Shown here: piece after piece, positions 1 through 8,048 of the stretch
How the letters are laid out: each line of letters begins with the position of its first letter
Numbering within the stretch: the stretch's first letter is position 1
From: JBNRMW01 sp050309795
GTDB taxonomy: Bacteria > Bacillota_I > Bacilli_A > Erysipelotrichales > Erysipelotrichaceae
Direction: 5' to 3'
Assembly (NCBI GenBank): GCA_050309795.1
Contig: JBNRMW010000009.1
Span: 1 to 33,061, forward strand
DNA: 33,061 nucleotides
Notes under the pieces: model-generated
The model's database searches: none
Told to the model about the DNA's origin: nothing
Seen by the model: the letters and a program-made list of their open reading frames with translations, nothing else
Position numbers and translations under genes: made by a program

Positions 1-759
1 TTCAGTGAATGTTCTACGAGGTCTTCTTGACATAATGGATTCCTACTTTCTTTAATTACATCTTATCAAACAATTTTTTTATCGCGATATAACTAATTTA
101 TTTGTCCATTAAATTGTAGCCTATCCATGCTTAAACTGATTAGAGTTATAGAAAGCAATATTAATCAATTATTATTTGTGATTTTAAAAAAACGATGTGA
201 ATATTAATGATACCTATTAAAAGTCCCGTTTATTCCAAAGGCAACTAAGAAGATGATCAAATAAATAGCGAATTAAAATGCAAGAAAACTATACTATAAT
301 TACTAGAAGAAAATACCGAACCGAACGACAAGAAAAACAACTATTAATGCAGTGTTAGGGTATTGGAAGTGCTTGGTGTTTAAACCTATCCCAATTTATT
401 AGTTATCTAAATAAAAGATCAATACCACTTTAATGCTTTAACGCTTTGGAAATGCTCGGTCAAAAAATGAGAATATGGGAAATCGTGTGGATATTTCCGA
501 ATGTTGAATCCGCAAACCTGATTATTTTGTTATTTATAATAGAACTCGATGAAGTGTGTCAACAAAGTCAGGTTGATATTTAGAATTTTCGCTAATGAAT
601 TATGTATCAAAATCATATAGTATCATATACAAAATTATGAGATTGAATTAATTCTAATATTTTTCCGACTTAATGATTAAAATTTGTTAGAATATATAGT
701 GATTGGTGAAGTATAGTTAATATACAAAACCAAACTATCTTTGTAAGGAGGAATTTGAA
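1..759. other. AT-rich stretch without a supported gene
   Basis: I see no reading frame of useful length with a ribosome binding site here, and no tRNA, rRNA or clear terminator hairpin. The stretch is strongly AT-rich and full of stops in all frames, so it may be decayed DNA at the edge of the polysaccharide locus. The only clear signal is the AAGGAGG at 745-751 that serves the next gene. A 17-codon open frame enters from the window edge and stops near base 56; it could be the tail of an upstream gene but is too short to name. Confidence 0.6.
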
Positions 760-1344
760 TTGGTTGATTTTGAGTTTAAATATGGCTTCATAAAGAGATT
801 AATGGATATTTTTTTGGCTATTTTACTTCTTTTGCCTGTTCTTTTTCTAATGCTCGTTTTTGCTGTTTTAATCAAACTTGATTCTAAAGGGCCTATTTTC
901 TATCGTGGAGAACGAATTGGTAAAGATATGAAAGTGTTTGTTCCTTTGAAGTTGAGAACTATGGTTTATAATCCAACGGATAATTCTCATAAATCAACTG
1001 AGGAAGATGATGGTAGAATTACGAAGATTGGAAAAATCTTACGTAAATTTCGATTGGATGAGATTCCTCAAGTTCTAAACGTATTGAAGGGAGATATGAG
1101 TTTTATTGGCCCGCGTCCGTATGTTGATTATGAGTATGATAATGATATTGAAAATTTCGAGGTTAGGACTATCGTTCGTCCAGGTATTAGTGGCTTAGCT
1201 CAGGTACGTGGAGGTAATGATCTAAGTTTAGAAGAGAAGTTTGAATATGACTTGAAATATTTAAGAAACTTTTCAATCAAAATGGACATCATGATTTTCT
1301 TTGAGACTATTCGAGTGGTGTTTACGGGAGAAGGTTCAAGATGA
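760..1344 (+). CDS. Small monotopic phosphoglycosyl transferase (PglC/bacterial sugar transferase family)
   Basis: Likely transfers a sugar-1-phosphate from a UDP-sugar to undecaprenyl phosphate at the inner leaflet, the first membrane step of polysaccharide or glycan assembly. The 194 residues match the short, catalytic-domain-only form. A hydrophobic re-entrant segment lies at about 15-40, followed by the KLDSKGPIFYRGERIG block (39-54), KLRTM (64-68), the Asp-Glu dyad in RLDEIPQ (D100, E101) and GPRP (117-120). The start is TTG, chosen because AAGGAGG lies 8 bases upstream at 745-751. The gene overlaps the next glycosyltransferase by ATGA, so the two are translationally coupled. Sugar specificity cannot be read from the sequence; the L-FucNAc neighbours only hint at an amino-sugar glycan. 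Confidence 0.88.
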   Translation: MVDFEFKYGFIKRLMDIFLAILLLLPVLFLMLVFAVLIKLDSKGPIFYRGERIGKDMKVFVPLKLRTMVYNPTDNSHKSTEEDDGRITKIGKILRKFRLDEIPQVLNVLKGDMSFIGPRPYVDYEYDNDIENFEVRTIVRPGISGLAQVRGGNDLSLEEKFEYDLKYLRNFSIKMDIMIFFETIRVVFTGEGSR

Positions 1345-2561
1345 AACGAATCTTAGTGGTTGCGAATCATTTTTATCCAGAACAATTTAAATCAACAGAG
1401 TTTTGTGCTGAATTAGTTCATAGAGGCTATCAAATAACGGTGATTACCCAAACTCCCAACTACCCGGAAGGGCGTTTTTTTGAAGGGTATTCATGGACTA
1501 AGAATAATAAAGAAACGTATCACGGAATAGATGTCGTTCGAGTACCAGTCATTCCTAGAGGAAAAAACAAAGTGATGTTGGCTTTAAATTACTTAAGCTA
1601 TATTGTTTCAATGTTCTTTCATAGTCGGTTTTCTTCCATTGAAGCGGATGTGGTATTTACATATGAAACCTCTCCTGTTTTTGTAGGTTTGTACGGTAAG
1701 TGGTTTAGTAGACGAAAAGACATTCCTCATATTTTTTATTGTCTGGATTTATGGCCGGATAATTTTATTGGTGTCACAGGGGTTTCTAGTCCGTTATTGA
1801 TTGATTTTATTCGTCGAATAACTAATGGAATCTATCGAAGTAGTTCTAAATTATTGGTTTCTTCCCGAGCATTTATTTCTAAAATTGAAAAACAAGTATC
1901 AGACAAAGATATAGAATATTGGCCTCAATTTCAAGATAATAACGACCATTCGATTGAATCAAGGATAACTCTCCCAAATGCTTTCAATATCACCTTTACA
2001 GGAAATATTGGCGAAGCCCAAGGTTTAGATATCTTAATAGAAGTTTCAAAATTATTAAAAGAGAATAATTTAGATGTTCGTTTTAATCTAATTGGTGATG
2101 GTAGCTATCTCAAACACTTAATTTTTAAAGCGCGGATTGAAAAAGTCGACGATGTAATTTTAAGTTATGGACGAGTACCATCTAGAGAAATCTTCGACAT
2201 TTTAAAACAAAGTGATGTTGCTTTATTAAGTTTCGATGACAGTCCAATTTTCAAACTCACCCCACCAGCGAAGTTACAAACCTATATGAGTAATAGTATT
2301 CCAATCTTAGGGTCTTGTAGTGGAGAACCAAAGCTCATAATTGAAGAATCCGGTAGTGGCTTCGTAAGCGAAGCAGGGGATAGTAAGGGGTTATATGATA
2401 ATATCGTGAAGTTTATGGGATTATCGTCACAAGAAATGGAAGTTATGGGCCAAAATGGTTATAATTATGCTAGAAATAATTTTGACAAAGAGAAATTATT
2501 TGACCGACTAGAAGAAATTATTGTGGAAGTATCCGACTATCAGGAAAATAATCATGCATAA
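1341..2561 (+). CDS. wbuB: GT4-family glycosyltransferase, WbuB-like (probable L-FucNAc transferase)
   Basis: A 406-residue GT-B fold enzyme expected to add a sugar to the lipid-linked acceptor made by the preceding enzyme. The N-terminal half opens with ILVVANHFYPE (4-14) and TPNYPEG (38-44), and has FYCLDLWPDN at 132-141, all typical of WbuB relatives. The C-terminal donor domain has TGNIGEAQGLD (220-230), PPAKLQTYM (308-316) and GEPKLIIEESGSGF (328-341). WbuB of E. coli O26 is a proposed L-FucNAc transferase, and the next two genes make part of UDP-L-FucNAc, so that specificity is a reasonable inference but not proven. It starts at the ATGA overlap with the upstream gene. Base composition is AT-rich like the rest of this locus, suggesting transfer. 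Confidence 0.82.
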   Translation: MKRILVVANHFYPEQFKSTEFCAELVHRGYQITVITQTPNYPEGRFFEGYSWTKNNKETYHGIDVVRVPVIPRGKNKVMLALNYLSYIVSMFFHSRFSSIEADVVFTYETSPVFVGLYGKWFSRRKDIPHIFYCLDLWPDNFIGVTGVSSPLLIDFIRRITNGIYRSSSKLLVSSRAFISKIEKQVSDKDIEYWPQFQDNNDHSIESRITLPNAFNITFTGNIGEAQGLDILIEVSKLLKENNLDVRFNLIGDGSYLKHLIFKARIEKVDDVILSYGRVPSREIFDILKQSDVALLSFDDSPIFKLTPPAKLQTYMSNSIPILGSCSGEPKLIIEESGSGFVSEAGDSKGLYDNIVKFMGLSSQEMEVMGQNGYNYARNNFDKEKLFDRLEEIIVEVSDYQENNHA

Positions 2562-2614
2562 TATGTTAAGTTATGCATTTTCAAATAAATCAACGTTATT
2601 AAAGGAGAATCGAA

Positions 2615-3727
2615 TTGAAAATATTGATTACAGGCTCAAAAGGCTTTATTGGTAGAAATTTAGTAATGACCTTAGAAAATGAAGGTCATGATTTCTTAAC
2701 TTTTGATAGGGAAGACTCTATCGAGAGTTTATCAGATCAAACAAAACAGTGCGACTTTATTATTCATTTAGCTGGAGTCAATCGAAGTGAAAGTTCAGAA
2801 GATTTCTATACAGTCAATAAAGACTTGACCGAAACTATGGTAAATTTGCTTCATGAACATCAAAATTATGTTCCAATACTATTTGCGAGTTCCATTCACG
2901 CAACAAAAGATACAGACTTTGGTTTGAGTAAGAAACAAGCTGAGGATATTTTATTGGAATATTCAAATAAGTTTAAGGTACCCGTTTATATCTACCGATT
3001 ACCTAATTTGTTTGGAAAATGGTCGAAACCTCATTACAATTCGGTGGTAGCCACTTGGTGTTTTGAAATTGCTCGTGGTCGACCAATTACTATCTCCAAT
3101 CCAGAAACCCTTGTTGAGTTCGCTTATATAGACGATGTTATTGAAACCTTTATTAAGCATCTTACTTCCAATTGGGTTGAGATGACTGGAATCCAATTTT
3201 ATGAAATACCTGAGGTCGATTCCATTACCCTTGGCGAATTAGCTGAAACCATCAAATCTTTTCAAGCCTCTCGTGAAAACTTTAAATATCCAGATATGAC
3301 TACGAAACTGAAGAAGGACTTATATTCAACCTATCTTAGTTATCTACCCACCAACCAATTTAGTTATCCGTTAAAAATGAATGTGGATCAACGAGGAAGT
3401 TTTACCGAAATCCTCAAATCAAATGTTAATGGTCAAATCTCCGTCAATATTAGTAAACCAAATATTACAAAGGGTCAACATTGGCATCACAGTAAAAATG
3501 AAAAATTCTTGGTGGTTTATGGCCAAGGAGTTATTCGTTTTCGGGATATATTCAATGAGGAGATTATTGAATATTATGTCAGTGGTGAAAAATTAGAAGT
3601 TATTGATATTCCGCCTGGATATACACACAACATCGAAAATATTGGCGAAACAGATTTAGTAACCATTATGTGGGCCAATGAATTATTTAATCCGGAAAAC
3701 CCGGATACGTATTACTTGGAGGTTTAA
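2615..3727 (+). CDS. capF: CapF/FnlB bifunctional reductase-epimerase for UDP-L-FucNAc
   Basis: CapF converts the CapE product to UDP-N-acetyl-L-talosamine: the C-terminal cupin epimerises C3 and the N-terminal SDR domain reduces C4 with NADPH. The 370 residues fit the family (about 369 in S. aureus). The nucleotide loop is GSKGFIG (7-13). The cupin is visible from about 250, with metal-site signature HWHH (289-292) and GYTH (335-338), and the protein ends NPDTYYLEV. One oddity: the SDR motif YxxxK is F102-G-L-S-K106, so the usual catalytic tyrosine is Phe. The TTG start is supported by AAAGGAGA at 2601-2608. A 53-base gap separates it from the upstream gene and there is no gap before capG, so it is in the same operon. 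Confidence 0.92.
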   Translation: MKILITGSKGFIGRNLVMTLENEGHDFLTFDREDSIESLSDQTKQCDFIIHLAGVNRSESSEDFYTVNKDLTETMVNLLHEHQNYVPILFASSIHATKDTDFGLSKKQAEDILLEYSNKFKVPVYIYRLPNLFGKWSKPHYNSVVATWCFEIARGRPITISNPETLVEFAYIDDVIETFIKHLTSNWVEMTGIQFYEIPEVDSITLGELAETIKSFQASRENFKYPDMTTKLKKDLYSTYLSYLPTNQFSYPLKMNVDQRGSFTEILKSNVNGQISVNISKPNITKGQHWHHSKNEKFLVVYGQGVIRFRDIFNEEIIEYYVSGEKLEVIDIPPGYTHNIENIGETDLVTIMWANELFNPENPDTYYLEV

Positions 3728-4855
3728 ATGAGCAAATTAAAATTAATGACCATATTAGGAACAAGGCCTGAAATTATTCGCTTATCGGCTGTTATTAAGA
3801 AAGCAGATCTCTACTTTGAACATGTATTGGTTCATACTGGACAAAACTATGATGTGCAACTAAATGACGTGTTTTTTGAAGAACTAGGGTTAAGAGAGCC
3901 CAATTACTACTTAGGCGTCGCTGGAGGCCATTTAGGGGCTACTATGGGCGCAATTATTGAAAAGAGTTATGAAGTTATCTCCAAAGAGAAACCCGACGCA
4001 GTGCTTATCCTAGGAGATACCAACAGTGCGTTAAGCGCCATCAGCGCTAAACGCTTGAAAGTACCAATCTTCCATATGGAAGCAGGGAATCGTTGTTGGG
4101 ACTGGAATGTATCCGAAATGATCAATCGACGTATTGTAGATGCGATTGCGGATATTAATTTACCGTATACGGAAAACTCAAGAAAATACTTATTAAGTGA
4201 AGGGGTTGATGGTAAAACCATCTTTGTTACCGGTTCGCCGATGACCGAGGTATTAGCAACCCATAGTCATGCAATCAATCAATCTCAAGTTTTAGAGACA
4301 CTTGATTTAACCGAAGGTAAGTACATTTTGGTATCTGCACATCGTGAAGAAAACATTGATATTGAAGAAAACTTCTTTAGCTTAATGAATGCCATCAACG
4401 AAGTCGCTGAAACGTATCAACTACCAGTCATCTATTCTGTGCACCCACGTTCCAAGAAATTTATTGAACAACGCAACTTTGAATTTCATCCACTAGTGAG
4501 ATCTTTAAAACCTTTTGGTTTCTTTGACTATAATAAGTTACAGAAAAGTGCCTATTGTGTCTTAAGCGATTCTGGGACCCTTTCCGAAGAATCGGCAATT
4601 CTTGATTTCCCTGGAGTGTTGATTCGTACCAGTACCGAGCGTCCGGAAGCCCTAGATGGGGGTACGGTGGTTATTGGTTCAATTACAACCGAATCCATTC
4701 TACAGGCGGTAGAGCTCTCGGTGAGCATGCATGAAAACGGTCATTTCGGTACCTTACCATTCGACTATCAAGATTTCAATGCCTCGACCAAGGTCATTAA
4801 AATTATTCAATCCTATACCGATATTGTGAATCGAACCACTTGGTTGAAGCGATAG
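3728..4855 (+). CDS. capG: CapG/FnlC UDP-N-acetyl-L-talosamine 2-epimerase (non-hydrolysing)
   Basis: Last step to UDP-N-acetyl-L-fucosamine: C2 epimerisation of UDP-L-TalNAc. It belongs to the WecB-like non-hydrolysing UDP-GlcNAc 2-epimerase family. Visible are GTRPEIIRLS (11-20), HTGQNYD (36-42), GDTNSALSA (96-104) with D97, HMEAGNR (116-122) with E118, SAHREENID (203-211) with H205, and SDSGTLSEE further on. Length of 375 residues is normal. The ATG directly follows the capF stop, with TTGGAGG at 3716-3722 inside the capF end. The family alone would allow a ManNAc-forming WecB, but adjacency to capF makes CapG the better call. Confidence 0.9.
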   Translation: MSKLKLMTILGTRPEIIRLSAVIKKADLYFEHVLVHTGQNYDVQLNDVFFEELGLREPNYYLGVAGGHLGATMGAIIEKSYEVISKEKPDAVLILGDTNSALSAISAKRLKVPIFHMEAGNRCWDWNVSEMINRRIVDAIADINLPYTENSRKYLLSEGVDGKTIFVTGSPMTEVLATHSHAINQSQVLETLDLTEGKYILVSAHREENIDIEENFFSLMNAINEVAETYQLPVIYSVHPRSKKFIEQRNFEFHPLVRSLKPFGFFDYNKLQKSAYCVLSDSGTLSEESAILDFPGVLIRTSTERPEALDGGTVVIGSITTESILQAVELSVSMHENGHFGTLPFDYQDFNASTKVIKIIQSYTDIVNRTTWLKR

Positions 4856-4860
4856 TACAA

Positions 4861-4888
4861 TTGATTATTTGTATTAACTTGCTATAAT
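4861..4888 (+). promoter_or_regulatory. Promoter of murJ operon with extended -10
   Basis: TTGATT at 4861-4866, a 16-base spacer, then TATAAT at 4883-4888. TG at 4880-4881 makes the extended form TGC-TATAAT. It lies between capG and murJ and separates the polysaccharide genes from the envelope operon. No terminator hairpin is evident between capG and this promoter, so read-through is possible. Confidence 0.75.
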
Positions 4889-4928
4889 TAACAAGAATAT
4901 TTATTTAACAAGAAAAACTGAGGTTTAT

Positions 4929-6440
4929 ATGAAAAAAGCATCCCTGTTGTTAATGATAACAACCGTACTATCAAAAATTATTGGATTTTTACGAGAAAGT
5001 GTTGCTGCGGCTATATTGGGGCGCACAGGTCCAATAGCACAAGCCTATACTTATGCTTTTAACTTACCCAATACTCTCTTTGCTTTGATTTCAGCGGCAT
5101 TTGTTACTGGATATATTCCAATGTATTTGCGTGTTGAAAAAGAAGAAGGGGAAGAACGCGCCAATGCTTTTACTAATAACATTTTAAATATGATGTTACT
5201 TGCCGGTATCATAATCTCATTTGTATTCTTTTTTTGGACAGAGCCACTTTTGAATTTTCTTTTACCTAGCGCTCATCCAGATACAATGTATTATTATGTT
5301 CATTTCGTAAGAATCGTTGTTTTCAGTATATTAGGCACTTGTTTCTTCTCTTTATTGAATGGTTATTTACATATTAGGAATTCTTTTATAGTTGCTAATT
5401 TATTAGGGATTCCAATGAGTATTGTCGTTATTATATTTCTATATCTTTCTAAGATCAAAGGATACACATGGATTCCTTGGGGTATTAATCTGGGCTATGC
5501 TTTGCAAGGTCTATTAATCGTACTCTACGCTTATAAAAAAGGGTTTAAATATGAAATCCATATTGATTTCAAAGATCAACATGTAAAAACCATGTTAAAA
5601 ATTGCGTTACCTTTGATTATTGGAACTTCTACAACGACTTTTGGAAATTTAATTAAACAAGCTATAATATCAGGATCTATTGGTGGGCTAGCTACATGGA
5701 ACTATGCGATGAGAGTCGGTAGCATGGTAAGCGCGATATTTGCAACCTCTATAATAAATGTAACATATCCTGCTATTTCTAAAAGTATTGTTGAGGGAAA
5801 GCTTCAGGAAACAAAGAAGAACTTTGGTGATTCATTGATTTCAATGCTTTTATTTGTTGTTCCTAGTTTTGTTGGTCTAGTAGTACTCGCTCACCCTATC
5901 ATTCAATTGGTATATATGCGTGGGGAGTTTTTGGTTAGCGATGTAGGTCCAACTGCCTTAGTTTTAGTTGCTTTTTCATTTAGTTTAATACCAACAGTAA
6001 CGATGCTTTTAATGCAACGTATTTTCTATGGGTATCAAAATACAAGACTTCCTATGATTTCCTCCATCCTGACCATAGCGATACAAGTTGCTTTTTCTTG
6101 GACATTATATCAATTCTATGGAGTTCCAGGAGCAACCTTCGCGGTAGCAATCGCGTCAACGGTTGGTATGTTCTATTTAGGTTACCACCTCCGCAAGAAA
6201 TTCACTCCATTTCCGTTACGTAAATATGCTCGTCAAGTCTTGAAGATTGTCATGGCTTCGGCCGTAATGGGAGTTGTAGCATTCTTTGGATTTAAGGGTT
6301 TCCGTTTATTCCTAAGTAACAATATATCGACATTATTGACCATCTTATTGGCTATGGGTGTCTACCTAGTCGTCATATTATATCTTCGTGTTGAAGCCGT
6401 TGAGAACCTTCTCAAATCCTTAAGAAATAGAAGAGGTTAA
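4929..6440 (+). CDS. murJ: MurJ/MviN lipid II flippase
   Basis: A 503-residue polytopic membrane protein of the MOP superfamily expected to flip lipid II across the membrane for peptidoglycan synthesis. The N-terminus has the MviN hallmark SKIIGFLRE (15-23) with R22-E23. The central YMRGEF block matches the RGxF motif of MurJ, and about 14 hydrophobic segments span the length. The ATG is preceded by CTGAGG at 4918-4923. The stop is one base from the next start. A Wzx-type O-unit flippase is the alternative given the upstream glycan genes, but the MviN motifs, own promoter and murB in the same operon favour MurJ. The last 380 bases are visibly richer in G+C than most of the gene. Confidence 0.9.
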   Translation: MKKASLLLMITTVLSKIIGFLRESVAAAILGRTGPIAQAYTYAFNLPNTLFALISAAFVTGYIPMYLRVEKEEGEERANAFTNNILNMMLLAGIIISFVFFFWTEPLLNFLLPSAHPDTMYYYVHFVRIVVFSILGTCFFSLLNGYLHIRNSFIVANLLGIPMSIVVIIFLYLSKIKGYTWIPWGINLGYALQGLLIVLYAYKKGFKYEIHIDFKDQHVKTMLKIALPLIIGTSTTTFGNLIKQAIISGSIGGLATWNYAMRVGSMVSAIFATSIINVTYPAISKSIVEGKLQETKKNFGDSLISMLLFVVPSFVGLVVLAHPIIQLVYMRGEFLVSDVGPTALVLVAFSFSLIPTVTMLLMQRIFYGYQNTRLPMISSILTIAIQVAFSWTLYQFYGVPGATFAVAIASTVGMFYLGYHLRKKFTPFPLRKYARQVLKIVMASAVMGVVAFFGFKGFRLFLSNNISTLLTILLAMGVYLVVILYLRVEAVENLLKSLRNRRG

Positions 6441-6441
6441 A

Positions 6442-7158
6442 ATGCCAAGTCAACTCGCAACAAGATTTTTAAATGCCTTTACACAACTGGAAACATTATT
6501 CAAACGCATGAGTGAAGATTCAAAAGTGCGGAACTTTTCAACGTATGTTCATTATTATTCAAAACATAATGAAGTTGTTAAAATGTATCGTGACGATTTG
6601 TTGCAGTTTGCGCAGCTTCGAAATGCAATTGTTCATGAACGGTTCGAAGGGGACGAAGTTATTGCCGATCCCCACCCAGCGATCGTGGAACGGATTGAAT
6701 ATATTTATTCCGTTCTATCCAAGCCGAAGACCATTGAAAGTCTTAAATTGAAAAAACTGCTAACTTGCACACTCGATTCATGGTTTCTGGATGTTTTAAG
6801 TGAAATGGAAAAATATGGATATACCCAAGTGCCCGTATTAAATGGACCAATGGTTATTAATGTCTTAAGTACGACCCATGTCTTGAAGTTTATTCAGCAT
6901 AGTATCGTTAATGGTGTGGTTGATTTCTCAGGAGTTAAAGTAAGAGATGTGATTGACAAAAAAACTCAACACTATAAATTAGTATACGAAGACATGCCAC
7001 TGCTAGATGTTGTAAATTTGTTCAATGATCAAATTCAACAAGGTGTTCGCTTAAGTTGTGTGGTAGTTCTAGATAGTAATTCTCGAAAGAATGGTCCAAT
7101 GGGTGTTCTGACCTTAAAAGATTTACCAAAAATGTTAGAAATTATTTTAGGAGTTTAA
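6442..7158 (+). CDS. HEPN-like domain fused to a CBS pair, function unknown
   Basis: A 238-residue soluble protein. The N-terminal ~95 residues look helical and carry R60-N-A-I-V-H65, which fits the RNxxxH (Rx4H) signature of HEPN domains, many of which are RNases. The C-terminal part (about 105-236) reads as two CBS motifs. The second ends GVLTLKDLPKMLE and holds T224xxD227, the ribose-contact pattern of adenylate-binding CBS pairs; the first lacks that Asp (H146). I recall proteins of this layout annotated only as CBS proteins, but know no experimental role. The ATG is one base after murJ, with AGAGG in the murJ end, and murB follows after one base, so it is an integral part of an envelope operon. 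An adenine-nucleotide-gated nuclease or regulator is inference only. Confidence 0.8.
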   Translation: MPSQLATRFLNAFTQLETLFKRMSEDSKVRNFSTYVHYYSKHNEVVKMYRDDLLQFAQLRNAIVHERFEGDEVIADPHPAIVERIEYIYSVLSKPKTIESLKLKKLLTCTLDSWFLDVLSEMEKYGYTQVPVLNGPMVINVLSTTHVLKFIQHSIVNGVVDFSGVKVRDVIDKKTQHYKLVYEDMPLLDVVNLFNDQIQQGVRLSCVVVLDSNSRKNGPMGVLTLKDLPKMLEIILGV

Positions 7159-7159
7159 T

Positions 7160-8038
7160 ATGGACTATTTTGTAATAAGAAATTCTTCTCTGCAACGGTT
7201 TCATACCTTCCGTATGAACGTACATGCGGACACGATTATTTTACCAATAACCAAAAAAGGACTGGTACAAGCTCTCCGGGATTATCACGATAAAGAAATT
7301 ATTATTATCGGCAATGGATCCAATATGGTCTTTGGAAAAACCAACTATGACGAAAATATCGTTTTTATCGTGACGACCATGATTGATAAGATTGAAATAC
7401 AAGACAATCAATTAATGGTTCAAGCGGGAACAACATTGAATAAATTAGCGTGGTTCTGCTGTGAAAACAGCATTGACGGCTATGCTTTTTGTGAAGACAT
7501 TCCAGGAACCTTAGGTGGTGCCTTAATGATGAATGCAGGTCAATGGCAATACACGATAGGACAGTATGTAAAATGGATCGAAGTCTTCGACTACGATACT
7601 CAACAAACACGTATTATCTATCCAGATGAAGCCTTCTTTGCGTACCGCCACAGCGCTTTAAACAATGAAAATGTCGTAGTTTTAAGCGCTGCTTTGAGCA
7701 TCCAGGAAGGAGAGTACATGACCATTCTAGATCAGATGCTCGAATATCGACGCGAACGTTATGTGAAACAACCACGCAACTTCCCAAATGGGGGTAGTAC
7801 CTTTAAACGACCAAAAGATAAAAACGGTGAATGGCTGTTTATTTGGAAGCTATTTGATGCGTGTGACTTAAGAGGTTTCCGTATTGGCGATGCCCAAGTA
7901 TCGGAAAAACACCCAGGCTTTATTATTAATCGAGGCAATGCCCAAGTCGCAGATGTTAGACTATTGATAGAAGAATGCAAAAAACGCGTCAAAGAAAAAT
8001 TTGATGTCGATATCGAATTGGAGTGGAAAGTAATTTAG
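7160..8038 (+). CDS. murB: MurB, UDP-N-acetylenolpyruvoylglucosamine reductase
   Basis: FAD-dependent cytoplasmic reductase that makes UDP-N-acetylmuramate from the MurA product using NADPH. The 292 residues fit the short type II MurB. The FAD-binding part has IGNGSNMVFGK (50-60), DIPGTLGGALMMNAG (113-127) and FAYRHS (160-165) with R163. The catalytic serine is S213 in GGSTFKRP (211-218), and a conserved C-terminal glutamate is expected at E288 in LEW. AGGAG at 7149-7153 precedes the ATG. The gene sits one base after the HEPN-CBS gene and 10 bases before galE. Whether a second murB exists elsewhere cannot be seen. Confidence 0.9.
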   Translation: MDYFVIRNSSLQRFHTFRMNVHADTIILPITKKGLVQALRDYHDKEIIIIGNGSNMVFGKTNYDENIVFIVTTMIDKIEIQDNQLMVQAGTTLNKLAWFCCENSIDGYAFCEDIPGTLGGALMMNAGQWQYTIGQYVKWIEVFDYDTQQTRIIYPDEAFFAYRHSALNNENVVVLSAALSIQEGEYMTILDQMLEYRRERYVKQPRNFPNGGSTFKRPKDKNGEWLFIWKLFDACDLRGFRIGDAQVSEKHPGFIINRGNAQVADVRLLIEECKKRVKEKFDVDIELEWKVI

Positions 8039-8048
8039 GGGGTAACCT

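Noticed and set aside
2..56. Open frame of 17 codons entering from the left edge
   Set aside because: Could be the tail of an upstream gene, but too short to show any family and ends in AT-rich sequence.
278..358. 26-codon frame starting ATG with a basic stretch RRKYRTERQEKQ
   Set aside because: No ribosome binding site and no following frame that continues it convincingly; it might be a remnant but cannot be supported.
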